Positions 21,984 to 33,103 are shown, counted from the stretch's first letter. The stretch: 64,000 bases of DNA from Hemerocallis citrina (GCA_017893485.1 CM030358.1:154324706-154388705), one strand, 5' to 3'. Notes: generated by a model from the sequence alone, not told the origin. Numbers and translations are program-made.

Positions 21984-24014
21984 AAAGGCTGAGTGTGATC
22001 AGGCTTTGAGGAGTAGTTTAACTGTTTCAGTGGCTAGTGGAGTTGTATCGGAGGATTTTGAATCTCGAAGTAGGTAGTAAGGTAATTTTTTGAAGCCATA
22101 TGTTGTTCTGTAGCCGTATCGAGTATTTGACGGCCTTTATCTATTTTTTCGGGCTATTTATTTAATTTTGCGATGTGTTAACTAATCGTTCGGGGGGCTT
22201 AACAGTATATTCTAGGCAATAATTGTTCGTTCAGAGGCTCAAAAATATCCCCACGAATTTTTAATTATTTTCTAAAATTTTTAGTTAATTTTCCCAAATT
22301 TTTAGCAATTTTTCGCAATTTTTAAATAAATAAAACGATTTAAATAAATAAAAATTGATTTTTAAATACCGATTTATGACGCAACGCAATCTGGACCCTT
22401 GATCAGTACGGAGCGCGAATTTCTGAGTGATCAGACGATCCCTGTTCCTCGGCAGGTTTTTTGCCATATACGAGGGTCGGCTCCTCGGCTCCTCGGCTCG
22501 GAAGATTGGCTCCTCGGCTCGGAACGCTCCGAGGTACGTGGCATCATCTGGGCCGTTCATCTCAGCGCGGATCTCCAAAAAAAAATATCTTGTCGTTTAG
22601 TGGACGTGGCAAGATCTGGGCCGTCCATCATGACGAGCGCGCTTTTTGACAAGATCCAACGACTGATATGGGTCGGCGTGTTTTTTTGCCATATACGAGG
22701 GTCGGTTCCTCGTCCCCTGGGCTCGGCCTTGTATCTTGTGAGATACGAGGGTCGGTTCCTCTTCCCCCCGGTTCGGCCGGACGCTTCGTCGTATGCGAGG
22801 GTCGGTTCCTCGTCCCCTCGGTTCGGAATTTGCCTAGGTATGCGGCGAAATCTGGGCTGTTCATCATAGCGAGCGTGCTTTTCGACAAGATCCAATGGCT
22901 GAGGATGGTCGGTGTGTTTTTTCGCCTCGGCTCGGATGGGTATTACGTCAGGTGCGAGGGGCGGTTCTTTGTCCACTCGGCTCGGCTCATGTCGCTCGGA
23001 ATCAGCCGAGGTACGTGGCATGATCCTGAGCGTCCATCCGAGTGCGGATCCCCAAAAAATGCTATCTTGTCGTTTAGTGGACGTGACAAGATCTGGACCG
23101 TCCATCATGAAGAGCGAGTTTTTTGACAAGATCCAACGGTTGAGGTAGGTCGGCGAGTTTTTTCGCCATATACGAGGGTCGGTTCCTCGTCCTCTCGGCT
23201 CGGGGGCTCAGTGCCGTTGGCCGAGGCGCTGAGTTGGATATTTTGGAGGACGCGTCTTTTATTGGTTCCACTTTTCCGAGCCCAGTAGCTCGGCTGCTCG
23301 GCCAAGCTGTTCGGTAGCTCGGTTGAGCAGACCGGTGGCAGGCTATTCGGAAGGTGCACGTGGTTGGATCTGGTGCGTCCATCATGGTGCGAATCACGAG
23401 CATGGGGTTCAGATCACGAGAAAATGCTATCTTGTCGTTTTGTGGGCGTGGCGTGATCTGAACCGTCCATCTAATTCTGGCACGAATTTTGGAGAGATCC
23501 GACGGTGACTTCGCCTCGGAAGGATTTTTCTCCATATACGAGGGTCGGTTCCTCGTCCTCTCGGCTCGGAAGCTCGGTGGCGTTTGCCGAGGTATGGAGA
23601 CTTAGTAGCTTGGAGCTGTTTTGAAGAGACTCAGTGGCTCGGTTGCCCAGTCAAGCTGTTCGGTAGCTCGGTTAGGCAGGCCGGTGGCCGAGTTGTGGAC
23701 TTGGTGATTTGGGGATTCTCTGTTGCTGAAACTGAAACGTCGTAACGCTCCGCTTTATCTTCTTAATGGGCTTTTTAGATTCCCAAGGCAGTCCAAACTC
23801 GCCTTTGGGGTTATAAAGGATTATTCCCCCACCCCCAAGCTCATTCTTCACTTTTCACTCTTAAGATTTCACTCTCTGCTCTCTGCTAGTGGTGATTTTT
23901 GCTCCAAGGTGTTTGCACTAGCTGTCGCGTGGGCCAGGCGATTTTCGGCAAGCACATTCCGACCGTGAACGTCACTTCAAAGGTCAGTCTACTAGCCTTA
24001 GCCTTTTTTTAGAG
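21984..24014 (-). repeat. 3' untranslated region of Tat-B with irregular tandem modules
   Basis: From about 22400 to 23700 the modules CATATACGAGGGTCGG, TCCTCGTCCCCTCGGCTCGG and ATCTTGTCGTTTAGTGGACG recur at uneven spacing. They are the reverse complement of the Tat-A repeats at 1719-3890, but less regular. The part up to about 22380 is AT-rich. Short frames here are repeat artefacts. Confidence 0.75.
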
Positions 24015-26226
24015 ATGTCAAGAGTGAACTCGGGGAGTGGGGCCTCGTCTTCGGGCGGTGATGGCGCCGAGGAGAGGAGAAGGGTGGAGATCCGAAGGAA
24101 GGGAAAGCAGGTCGCCGAGCCGTCTGCGACCGAGGCGAGGCAGGAGAAGAAGAAGAGGAGGGTGGCAACCCAATCTCCCGTGGTCGAGGAGATCGTGGTA
24201 AACCCGAAGCAAGCGCCCGAGATGGGACGATATCCTTCTGTATTGTCCGGGCACTCGGGGGTTAGGCAGTACGAGGGCGACCTCTTGGAGAAGGCGATCT
24301 TCGGCAAGTCGAAAGTTTACGAAGAACCCAACCCGGCTTTTCCTACCGAAGCCGACGAGATCGTTTTGGTGTTATCCGATGGGGATCTCCTTCGGATCAG
24401 AAAGGGATTCGCCATCCCCCCGGAGTACAAACTGATGGTCCCCAGTGCTGGAATGCGAGCGAATTCCAAGCTGTCGTCGTCGGATATGTGCATGTTCGAC
24501 TTCGACTCCTTGAACGTCGGACTGCGCTTTCCGCTGCATCCTTTCATCCGCCAGCTCCTCGGATGGTTTTGCCTCGCGCCGACTCAGTTCATGCCGAACA
24601 CATGGCGACACGTGAATGCCTTCCTGCTCCAGTGCCGAAACGCAGGAGTCGAGCCGGATCTGACAGTCTTCCGAGGCCTGTATCAGATAAACCGGATGCA
24701 CAAGACCGAGCACCGCTACTACTTGGGGCCGAGGAAGGGCGTTAGGATCATAGAAAACCTGAACTCGATTAAGGGCTGGAAAGAAAAGTTCTTCATATTA
24801 AGGGGGGAACCGATATTGCAAATTCCGACCCGATGGAAACCGGAGGTGCCCAAGTTTGCGCGAGCCGACCCCGTTCTGACTGAGGCCGAAGAGGAGGTGG
24901 CGAGGAAGATCATGGCCCTTGTTGAGTTGGAGGGAGTTAACAGAGGTGCTGTTCGGGTCCGGCCTTAGCCCCATCGACCCAAGTATGCTCCTGACATCTC
25001 GTTTATTTTTGTTTTTCTTCCAAGTCTTTAGCTCGTCTTACTGACACATTTTTTGTTTCGTTTGATGCAGAAGCGATGAAGATTGATTTCAACACTATGA
25101 TGGCCGATAGGTCCAAATTGGCTGGCGGCAGGAAGAGGAAGAGGCCGACCGAGGCTGCTTCGTCGGCTCCGCAGCCCAAGGTTTCTTCGACCCCCACTCC
25201 GCCTCCTCCGACCACCGAGGCACCTTCAACGGTGGTTGTTGCCGAGGAGCCCTCGGCGCCTGTGGCCTCGGCCCCGGTTGATGGGGTCTTCGATGTTAAC
25301 GCGGCGTTGTCGCTCGAGGCTCCGTAGTTGACCAAAGCGGCCGAGGAGATCCTGACCGAGCAGCACAAACAGCTGTTCGTACCGAACTGGCGAGTGAAGA
25401 ACCACGACGGGTTCCTCGGAAACTCGCAGATGTCGGTGCAGGTCGTCAAGCACCTGGCGACCCCGAAGGATAGAGCCGCGCTAAAGGCGGGGACAGTCGG
25501 CGACGATACCTATGAGGTGGCTCGGTCGCTCGTATCGGTAAGTTTTTTTTTATGAATTTCTCCAAGTTTTTTGTTCGGCCCGTATCTTGCACTTATCTTT
25601 TGTTGTCTTCACAGGCCACATGTCACTTCGGCCATCTCCTCGAGACCTTCACCGAGCAGGAGAAAGAGTTGAAGGCCGCCAGCGACAAGGACAGGGCGGA
25701 AAAGGTCAAGGCGGTTCGGCAACTCGAGGCCGAGCAGCGGCGGGTCGAGGCCTTGGAGGTCCGGGTGGCCGACCTTGTTGCTGACCTGGAAGAAGCCAAG
25801 GGGCGACTTGATGCGGAGTCTACAAAGGCTGCGAAGGCTGCCGAGGAACTAGCTGCATCGGCGAAGTCTCTGGCCGACCTGAAGGCGGAGAAGGAGGCCC
25901 TGGCCGCGAAAATTAAGGCCGAGGTCGAGGCCGAGTGTGAGGCCGAAACGAAGAAACACATGGCTAAGAACATGGAGATGTCCCATCAGAGGACACTCGA
26001 CCATGTTTAGGAACGTGTCCCCAGGTTCGAGCGGGTCGGCTATAGGCTGTGGCCGGGGTCGCCCTCAGGCGGCGAGGAGGAGGAAGCCGAAGGCGACGAG
26101 GTGGAGGGCGACGAGGAGGAGGAGGAGGCCAATCCTTCGGTGGCAGATCCCCAGGCCGAGGGGAGAAACGAAGGGCCATCTGGCGACGCGCCTGTGGTCG
26201 AAGCGGCGACGCAGGTGGACCCCTGA
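24015..26226 (+). pseudogene. Antisense spliced gene of Tat-B, 'putative gypsy type transposon' domain plus coiled coil
   Basis: This gene runs against Tat-B. Exon 1 (24015-24982) encodes MSRVNSGSGASSSG..., a basic KKKRR-like stretch near residue 45, and the Transposase_28-like core (around residues 110-300, for example TQFMPNTWRHVNAFLLQCRN). A frameshift near 24935 puts a stop at 24966. Introns with GT-AG borders are readable at about 24983-25070 (acceptor TTTGATGCAG) and 25538-25614 (GTAAGT to TTCACAG). Exon 2 has a basic KRKRP cluster and Pro/Thr-rich tail; it holds a TAG near 25326. Exon 3 encodes a long Ala/Glu/Lys-rich coiled coil and an acidic end, with a TAG at 26008. The role is unknown. 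The matching copy lies at 1-1388. Confidence 0.7.
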
Positions 26227-26408
26227 TTCCCTCGTAACTTTTTGTAGTTTTTGTTGTCCCCCCCCTTTTTTTTGAAAAAGTGTAATTCCTTTTGCGGACT
26301 GGCCACCGCTCTGATGAATGAAATGAAAAAGGTTGTTTTGGTTTTGAACTTGTCCAAGTGTTTGGTTCGGTCATGTAGTTCTTCAATGTTGTTCCTCTTT
26401 TATTTCAG

Positions 26409-27122
26409 ATCGCCGAGCAGACTCGTACCACCGTGGCAGCTCTGCACCGTGCAGAGTTGTTTCAGCAGTCCCGGGAGGATCGTCTCGAGGGCGAGGTCCA
26501 TCTGACGAGGAGAATACTCCATAACGTGGAGAAGAGAAACAGCGAGTTGTTGGTCGAGTTGCACCATCTGTGGATAGTCGAGGCCGAACTCTCTGCGAAG
26601 GAGAAAGAGTTGGCCCGGGCTTTAACCGAGCGCGACGATTTTGTAAGGAGGGTAGAACAGCTGCAAAGGGTAACGGTCGACAAGAGTATCGAGGTGACCC
26701 ATTTGCACCGTGTCATATCTGATAGCGCCGAATATCCCGGTTCGGCGAAGCTTCCTCGGTTCAAGGTGGTTGTGAGGGACGATGCACTGAAGGACAAGAT
26801 CGTTGAACTGGAGGAAGAGGTTGCTCGGCTTAAGCCTCAGCCAGTGAGGGCTAATGTTCGGAGTACTTCGTGTACTCGCGAAGAGATTGACCGAGGGATC
26901 ACGTTCTATCAACTCGCGAGCCGAACTCCCATCATAGGTCGGACAGCAGCCGATGCCCAAAGTGGAGTAGCGGTATCTTCGAGTGGTGCTTCGGTTGGAG
27001 TGACCGTCAGGGTCAGCGGCGAGGGGGCGTCTCGATTCGTCAGCTTAGAGACGAGCTCGGGGGTCAAGAAGCGCCGACCCAAAGTGTCCCTGAACCGAAG
27101 CGTCCCCCTACCGCGGAAGTAG
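26409..27122 (+). CDS. Second antisense coiled-coil frame of Tat-B
   Basis: After an acceptor-like TTTTATTTCAG ending at 26408, an open frame starts IAEQTRTTVAALHRAEL and runs 237 codons to TAG at 27120-27122. The first 140 residues are rich in Leu, Glu, Lys and Arg in heptad-like order (RREDRLEGEVHL-type, KEKELARALTERDDFVRRVE) and predict a coiled coil. The tail is Ser/Val-rich and ends in a basic KKRRPK segment. It could be a further exon of the gene at 24015, although exon 3 there ends in a stop. A polyadenylation-like TTAATGAAAT follows near 27198. I do not recognise the protein family beyond its presence in Tat elements. Confidence 0.5.
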   Translation: MAEQTRTTVAALHRAELFQQSREDRLEGEVHLTRRILHNVEKRNSELLVELHHLWIVEAELSAKEKELARALTERDDFVRRVEQLQRVTVDKSIEVTHLHRVISDSAEYPGSAKLPRFKVVVRDDALKDKIVELEEEVARLKPQPVRANVRSTSCTREEIDRGITFYQLASRTPIIGRTAADAQSGVAVSSSGASVGVTVRVSGEGASRFVSLETSSGVKKRRPKVSLNRSVPLPRK

Positions 27123-27664
27123 TGAACGGATCGTATTGTCTTTGGGCCTCCGAACGGTCTTTTGTTGTAATCTTTTTGTAAATTTATCCGAGTTATATTA
27201 ATGAAATTGGAGTTGGCTTGCTTGTAGTGTTGTAATTGCGTTAGCTAGAGTAGGCTTGTAATGAACCGCGAGAAGCGAGTGTTTGCTTCGTCAAGCACTT
27301 TGGCCACGAAACTCACGCTTTAGCCGCGGTTCTGAATCTTGCTCGGTACCTTCCGGTGCGGCTCGGTGCCTCAGGCTGAGTTGTAGCTGATTTCGAAGCT
27401 GCGGCCACGTGGCCTGATCTGGACGGTGGATCTTGATCAGGGTGCGGATCACAAGAAGGGAGGCACGAGTTCCAAGGAAACACTATCTTGTCGTTTTTTG
27501 GACGCGTGGCATGATCGGGTCCGTTCATCACGCTCTAGCACGCATTCTGAGATGATCCAACGGTGACTTTGCCTCGGAAGGATTTTTTGCCATATACGAG
27601 GGTCGGTCCCTCGTCCGCTCGGCTCAAGGATTTGAGTGGGTGCGGTCGACCCGAACAATGTAAT

Positions 27665-28345
27665 CCGAACCAGCGTTAGCGTTGCTCGACGGTTGTGGGA
27701 GCAGTTCCGAACGGCGATCTACTTCTGGCTCGCCTAAGGGCGAGCCCGGGAAGTAAAGTCGAGCGGAGTGTGGACTCCGAACCATCGGTGTAGTTCAACG
27801 GTTGTGGGAGCAGTTCCGAACGGCGATCTACTTCTGGCTCGCCTAGGGGCGAACCGGGGAAGTAAAGTCGAGCCGAGTGTTGGACTCCGAACCATCGGTG
27901 TAGTTCAACGGTTGTGGGAGCAGTTCCGAACGGCGATCTACTTCTGGCTCGCCTAAGGGCGAACCGGAGAAGTAAAGTCGAGCCGAGTGTTGGACTCCGA
28001 ACCATCGGTGTAGTTCAACGGTTGTGGGAGCAGTTCCGAACGGAGATCTACTTCTGGCTCGCCTAGGGGCGAACCGGGGAAGTAAAGTCGAGCCGAGTGT
28101 TGGTCTCTGAACCATCGGTGTAGTTCAACGGTTGTGGGAGCAGTTTCGAACGGCAATCTACTCCTAGCTCGCCTACGGACGAACCTGGGAAGTAAAGTCG
28201 AGCCGAGTGTTGGACTCTGAACCATCGGTGTAGTTCAACGGTTGTGGGAGCAGTTCCGAACGGCGATTTACTTCTGGCTCGCCCGGAGGGAGCCGAGGAA
28301 GTAAAGTCGAGCCGGACATTGGACTCCGAACCATTGGTTGAAATT
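27665..28345 (-). repeat. 110-bp tandem repeat array, six copies, in Tat-B
   Basis: AACGGTTGTGGGAGCAG recurs at a steady 110-bp step (for example about 27798, 27908, 28018, 28128 and 28238). Each unit holds GAACCATCGGTGTAG, CGATCTACTTCTGGCTCGCC and GGGAAGTAAAGTCGAGC. A diverged version occurs in reverse orientation in Tat-C (48300-48700: CGGAATTGCTCCCACAACC). It lies just downstream of pol in the element's own direction. Stretches open in one frame are repeat artefacts. Confidence 0.95.
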
Positions 28346-28501
28346 AAAAAACCAAAGATAAAGGCAGAGAGACGCAAGCAAATTTATAAGTATGAAAGAG
28401 CACTCTTCATTGATAATTGACGGCGAACCGTTTTTACATATAACAATTTATGAAATGGATTACAAGTTAGAGGTGAGGAATGGTTCGACACCTCGTGATA
28501 C

Positions 28502-28587
28502 TCAGAGAGGCGCCGGGGCGCTCTCTTGGTATTTTAGGAGGTGGTCGGCATTCCAGGTCCTCGGAATCTCTCTGCCCTCTAGATCTT
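28502..28587 (-). pseudogene. C-terminal end of Tat-B integrase, cut off by the Athila-like array
   Basis: Read on the minus strand from 28587, the frame ends with GREIPRTWNADHLLKYQ and stops at TGA 28502-28504. The preceding residues (PGAYRLED) lie at 39162-39185 on the other side of the array. Removing the array and one copy of ATCTT joins the two halves in one frame, so the array inserted into an open integrase end. The NxxxLKxY motif is the typical end of Tat integrases. Confidence 0.85.
28583..28587. other. Target site duplication ATCTT, left copy
   Basis: ATCTT directly before TGTTGTGCTATC. The right copy is 39162-39166, directly after TTCATCA. Five base pairs is the size made by Ty3/gypsy integrases. 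Confidence 0.9.
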
Positions 28588-30081
28588 TGTTGTGCTATCT
28601 AGATGATCTAAACTAGACACAAATTAAAAACCTCGCAAGTGTACGAATCGTTTATAGAAGCGTAGTGACGAGCAAGGGTCGATCCCACAGAGATTGTAGT
28701 ACTTAACTCACTAATCAATAAAATAGAAAATAGAATCTTAAAGTGTTGATCTAAAAGTCTAAGAAAATGAAAGGATAAAAATCTAAATTAAATAGCATCA
28801 CAATTTGAGTCACGAATATCTATTAAAGTCGCTGGGCATTGATTTCCACCTGTAGTCAGTAATGCTAAGTAACCTATTATTCTAATCACTCATGTTTGTT
28901 CCTCTAAGGGCATGGTATTTACTCCTTAAAGTTAATGTTTCCTTAGACCAAGAATTAGGCATGGTATTTACTCTAATTCGTTTCTTTCCTTAAGTATTTA
29001 GCATGGTATCTACTAAGTTGCACTTGAAGAAAGCATATGAACAATGGAAACGAACAAACACTCAAAGTTCTAGAAATTGGTATCAGATCTAGATCCTTCA
29101 AGTTGATTAAACCAAGAACCCCGAAAGATTCCCTTGTTACAAGATATGAACACGAGATACAGGTCGTCTCAATATGCTCATATAACAGATTCAGATTTAT
29201 AATACGCAAACTTGATAACCTCAGATTCTGTATGTCAGTCGACTTGCTGTCACCTCAGTCGACTGCCCTTAGAATTCTGAACAAGTTTGATTATTAAAAA
29301 TCTATACCAATTCAATCAGATTTAATCAATAAGTAATAGAGTAGCATTCAGAAGAATATAGCATTACATGACTACGGTTTCAATCTACCCAACTATGAAG
29401 TTAGTTGCACATAATACAACCTTTATTGATTAATAAAATAGAATTCATGACTACAATAAAAATAAGACTCAAAGGAAGAACAGAAGAACACTGATTTGTA
29501 TGATGTTGAAATTGAGCCCAATCAGCAGTCGACTTGTTCTCCTTCTTTGATGCTTGCTGTCGATGGTTTTTCTTGATCGGTCCAGCCTCTTTCTCTTAAT
29601 GCCTCTTGGTTGATATTTATAGAACACGGCTAGAGAATTAGGGTTTGCACTTTTCTTTTATAGAAAGGTCCTCTTCTTTTTATTTAATTCCTCCTTTTGA
29701 TCTGCATTTTATTTCTTTCTCTTTTCTTCGTTTCTTCCTTATCTGCTTTGATTTGGATTTGGATGAGGAAGGATCTTTAAATATCTTATCTTCTGACTCC
29801 GCCGAAGACCAGTCGACTGGCTTGGGAAGCAGTCGACTGTGCCGAGCAGCTTCAACCTTTCTGTCCGGTCGCCTGTTTGAAGAACCAGTCGACTGATGCT
29901 CTGCAAATTCTGTGTAATCATCTTTCAGTCTGTATTAGTCTTGAATCTGCTTTGTTTGCTGCTTTTAGGCTGTTTCCTATGGAAAAGAGAAAAGAAGAGT
30001 AAATCACCACATACAGAGCATTTAAATGTCTAATTTCACTAAGATTATTGCTCCTAAAAGTGAATATTATTGAGTTCATCA
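28588..30081 (-). repeat. LTR A (3' LTR) of the Athila-like array
   Basis: 1494 bp. By eye it differs from LTR B at about 12 positions, for example TGTGC/TGAGC at the start and GTTTTTCTT/GCTTTTCTT near 29567. It contains six copies of CAGTCGACT. A TATTTATAG-type box is at about 29614 (minus strand CTATAAATA). No gene is encoded; the small frames are identical in all three copies because they are LTR sequence. Confidence 0.9.
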
Positions 30082-31177
30082 AATACCCCCAAACTTAGCT
30101 TTTGCTTGTCCTCAAGCAAAAAGTAAAATTATGAACAAGGGAAAAATACTAGTCTCAACCCATCACACCAAGAATTCTCATTATGCAAGCATCAAAAAAT
30201 TGCAAACAATTGCAAATAAAGTAAAAATAAGTATACCCACTTTCTCCAGTGCAATTATTTAGCCATAATCCCTAAAACCAATCATATTTGTCATGCAATT
30301 AATTTAATTATAGTATGCAACAACTCAATCATGTGATTATCCCTTTTCACTACTACAAACCGAGTAGCAAACTAGAGGTTTTTTTTTTTTTTTTTTTTTA
30401 ATTCTCTTCTCTAAGTTGTCACTTGCCTTTTGACGCGAATGCAAGACATTTGTGATGACTTCACCCGGTTACTCAACAAGTCACAAACTTTACCGTGCTT
30501 TGTATACTCATATTTCAAGTTGCCGTTTGACGTAAAAGTAAACATTGGTGATGAATACCCCTAGTTACTAAGCAACTCAAAAAATTGGAGTAGATTGACT
30601 TTATTCAAAAAAAAATAAAAAATAAAAAATTTATGACTCTATTTACTTAAACTCTGTTTAGGACTAGATCAAAGGGAATAATCACCAGAAAAAAGCATCA
30701 CATTTGACTTTTGTGTATAATAGCATGACTCATACAATTTTGTAAGGAATTATGAAACTCAACAATCCTAAAGTAAATAAGTATACTTACTCTTACTTTA
30801 TAAGAAATTGTTTATCTAAAAAAAATCAAAAGACTCCAAATGTAAACAACCACCCCCAAACTTAGATGGAACATTGTCCTCAATGTTTGCACAAAAACTT
30901 CTAATGTTACCACCCAGTTTGAAGGAAAGAAAATAAAGTAAAGAAATGATTAAGGAAATAAATAAATAGAGAGTGTAAGTACTCCCCTGAAAAATTGGGT
31001 TGCCTCCCAATAAGCATTGTGTTTCTTGTCTTCAGCTAGACTCGATGAGTTTGTGCAATGTATTGAATGGCTCGCAGCTCACAACTCATCTTATTATAAG
31101 GTTTCCCCTATGCCCATTCACCTTGAACGTTTGATTTTTTCTCCAACGCTCCATGTGGGGAAAACCTTTGTAACAAT
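30082..31177 (-). other. Noncoding internal 3' part of unit 1 (equivalent: 34622-35717)
   Basis: It contains the polypurine tract at 30082-30100 and a second, similar tract at 30852-30868 (both CTAAGTTTGGGGGT on the minus strand, each preceded by a GAGGACAA-like motif), a T homopolymer near 30379, and AT-rich sequence. No open frame worth calling is present. The bases GCCTCCCAATAAGC near 31002 mark the boundary to the pol remnant. Confidence 0.7.
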
Positions 31178-31654
31178 TTATGGACCGTACCATCTTGACA
31201 TAAGCCTATCAGCAATGGTCCACCTTAATGCACCATTGTGCTCTTGCAAGACTCCCTGCAGCTTCTCTTCTTCCTGCATCCTTAGGTTGGCAACTGTCAC
31301 AGGTAATGTATGGTTTTCCCCCAAATATTCATACTTCAAGTGTTCATGTAGTGGCTTCAGCTCCACGTCTGGGATCCTGATAGCAGTCGACTTGCTCCAT
31401 GCACCAGTCGACTGGTCTGAGGAAATACAAATGTTATCAGACACAAAATTCTCAAATGCAGGTGCATTCTTACCTGAATATGATTTTGGAGTTTCAAAGT
31501 AATGTACTGCCTCTGCAATCCTCCAATCATCATATTCCTGTTCAACTTGAGATAGTATTCGAGGGTGTGTAATTGTGGCTTGTAATGGATCGACACTATG
31601 TTCCTGAAATGTTTGGTCAAAAATTCCCTGATCATCGTGTGGTGCATCAAACAT
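31178..31654 (-). pseudogene. Pol remnant of array unit 1 (segment before reverse transcriptase)
   Basis: The frame from 31654 reads MFDAPHDDQGIFDQ and later IPDVELKPLHEHLKYEYLG, ENHTLPVTVANL and RWTIADRLMS. This is the conserved segment just before the reverse transcriptase in Athila-type pol (VELKPLPxHLKYxFLG ... GWTIADIKGI in relatives). It stops at about 31178, and everything downstream in pol is missing. The two units end at the same place, so the truncation predates the array. Confidence 0.75.
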
Positions 31655-31672
31655 TTTATACTCAATATCGTC

Positions 31673-32944
31673 CTATAGTGTTGTCACCGATTGGAGCTGT
31701 TCTTGTACTCTAGGGTTTGGTATGGTTTGTGGTGGGAGTTCTCCTGCCTTTCTTTCACTTAACTCCTTAGCAATTTGACCGATTTGAGTTTCCAATTTTT
31801 GAATGGCCTGTCCTTGTTGGTTGCTTGTTTGCTGTTGCTGTTGGAGCAATTGAAGGATGGTGAATTCGAAATCCAACTTCTTCTGTTCTTGTACTGGCCG
31901 ATCAAACCCTTTCCCAATTTGGAATTGCTGCGTATGCCCTTGAGCGAATTGATTGCCTTGATGGTTTTGATTATTGCTCCATGAAAAATTTTGATGATTT
32001 TGCCACCCTGGGTTATACATGTTTGAAAAAGTGTTGTTCTGGGGTGGGTACATTCCCTGCCCTCCGTAGTTTACGTGCTCATGATCTGTGAAAGAAGACA
32101 TGGGACATGTATTAGTTGTATGATCAGAATGAGAACAAATTGCACAAATTTCTTTTGGTTGGTTTTTTACACCACCTAACGTTGAAATTGTATTAACAAG
32201 CATATCAATCTTTTTGTTCATAATTTCCATTTCTAATTGCATGCTATCATTGCTAGAAATTTCGTAGACTCCCTGTTTTTTCGAAAGGCCCCTCCTTGTT
32301 GAGAATTGCTGTGAGTTCTCGCTGAGTTCTTCAAATAGTTTGATGGCCTCCTCACCACTTTTCCTCATCAAGATTCCATTGCAAGCTGAATCTACAATTG
32401 CTCTGTTAGTGTCATTTAGACCCTCATAAAATGCTTGTACCTGATCATCCTTAGGTATATTGTGCGTAGGACACTTGAGAAGCTTGTTCTTGAAGTCCTT
32501 CCATGCCTCGAAGAATAAATTGCCATCTTTTTGTTGGAAGAGTAGAATTTCTCTTTTTAGTTGTCTGGTCTTCTGAGCTGGAAAGAATTCTTTCAAGAAT
32601 TTTGTTGCCAATTGCTCCCATGATTGAATTGATCCTGGTTCCAAAGAATTATACCATAATTTAGCATTAAGTTTTAAAGAAAATAGAAACAAGATTAACC
32701 TGATTTGTTCAGGGGTAAGCCCTTGGACGCTTTGTGTTCTGCAAAGATCAAAGAAATCTTGCAAATGTAGATGCGGATCCTCGTCTAGTCTACCACTGAA
32801 GTGGGGAACCATGCTGAGTAATTGAGGTGGTAGGTGCATGTTCTCTGTGACTTTAGGTTGAAAAGCTATGCAAGACGGATGCTCAATATTCTTTGGAATG
32901 AATTTTTCTTGCATTGGTGCTCGATTTGGTATTTTCTCCCCCAT
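31673..32944 (-). CDS. gag: Gag of Athila-like array, unit 1
   Basis: An open frame of 423 codons from the ATG at 32944 (MGEKIPNRAPMQEKF) to TAG at 31673. The frame is open further upstream into the LTR, but this ATG is the first well placed after the primer binding site. The Retrotrans_gag domain spans about residues 60-200 (HFSGRLDEDPHLHLQDFFDL, WYNSLEPGSIQSWEQLATKF, FLKEFFPAQKTRQLKREI). A zinc knuckle CAICSHSDHTTNTC (C-x2-C-x4-H-x4-C) lies near residue 270. A Gln/Asn-rich stretch and QLLQQQQQ follow. It would form the particle that packages the element RNA. With no enzymes of its own the element would depend on a relative. Confidence 0.85.
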   Translation of the reverse strand: MGEKIPNRAPMQEKFIPKNIEHPSCIAFQPKVTENMHLPPQLLSMVPHFSGRLDEDPHLHLQDFFDLCRTQSVQGLTPEQIRLILFLFSLKLNAKLWYNSLEPGSIQSWEQLATKFLKEFFPAQKTRQLKREILLFQQKDGNLFFEAWKDFKNKLLKCPTHNIPKDDQVQAFYEGLNDTNRAIVDSACNGILMRKSGEEAIKLFEELSENSQQFSTRRGLSKKQGVYEISSNDSMQLEMEIMNKKIDMLVNTISTLGGVKNQPKEICAICSHSDHTTNTCPMSSFTDHEHVNYGGQGMYPPQNNTFSNMYNPGWQNHQNFSWSNNQNHQGNQFAQGHTQQFQIGKGFDRPVQEQKKLDFEFTILQLLQQQQQTSNQQGQAIQKLETQIGQIAKELSERKAGELPPQTIPNPRVQEQLQSVTTL

Positions 32945-33103
32945 TGTTGCTTTTGGAAAAATTCGCTGTACAGTCGACTGGTCCTTGGAGACAGTCGACT
33001 GGTCTGTCTGTGAAGAGTGTAACCTGGAAGAAAATGTAAGAGAAGAAGAAAATAAAAAAAAGAAAAAGATTTGTATTGATTTGTAAGTTAAAATACTAAA
33101 CAA

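Noticed and set aside
27665..28345. Possible CRISPR-like array (regular repeats)
   Set aside because: Whole units are repeated without unique spacers and the context is a plant retrotransposon.
27676..28377. Repeated frames such as LPQPLNYTDGSE
   Set aside because: Translation of the 110-bp array; 110 is not a multiple of three, so frames are broken at each unit.
28973..29297. Small frames of 78 and 86 codons repeated at 33513 and 38053
   Set aside because: They lie within the LTR and are copied with it; no start context, no domain.
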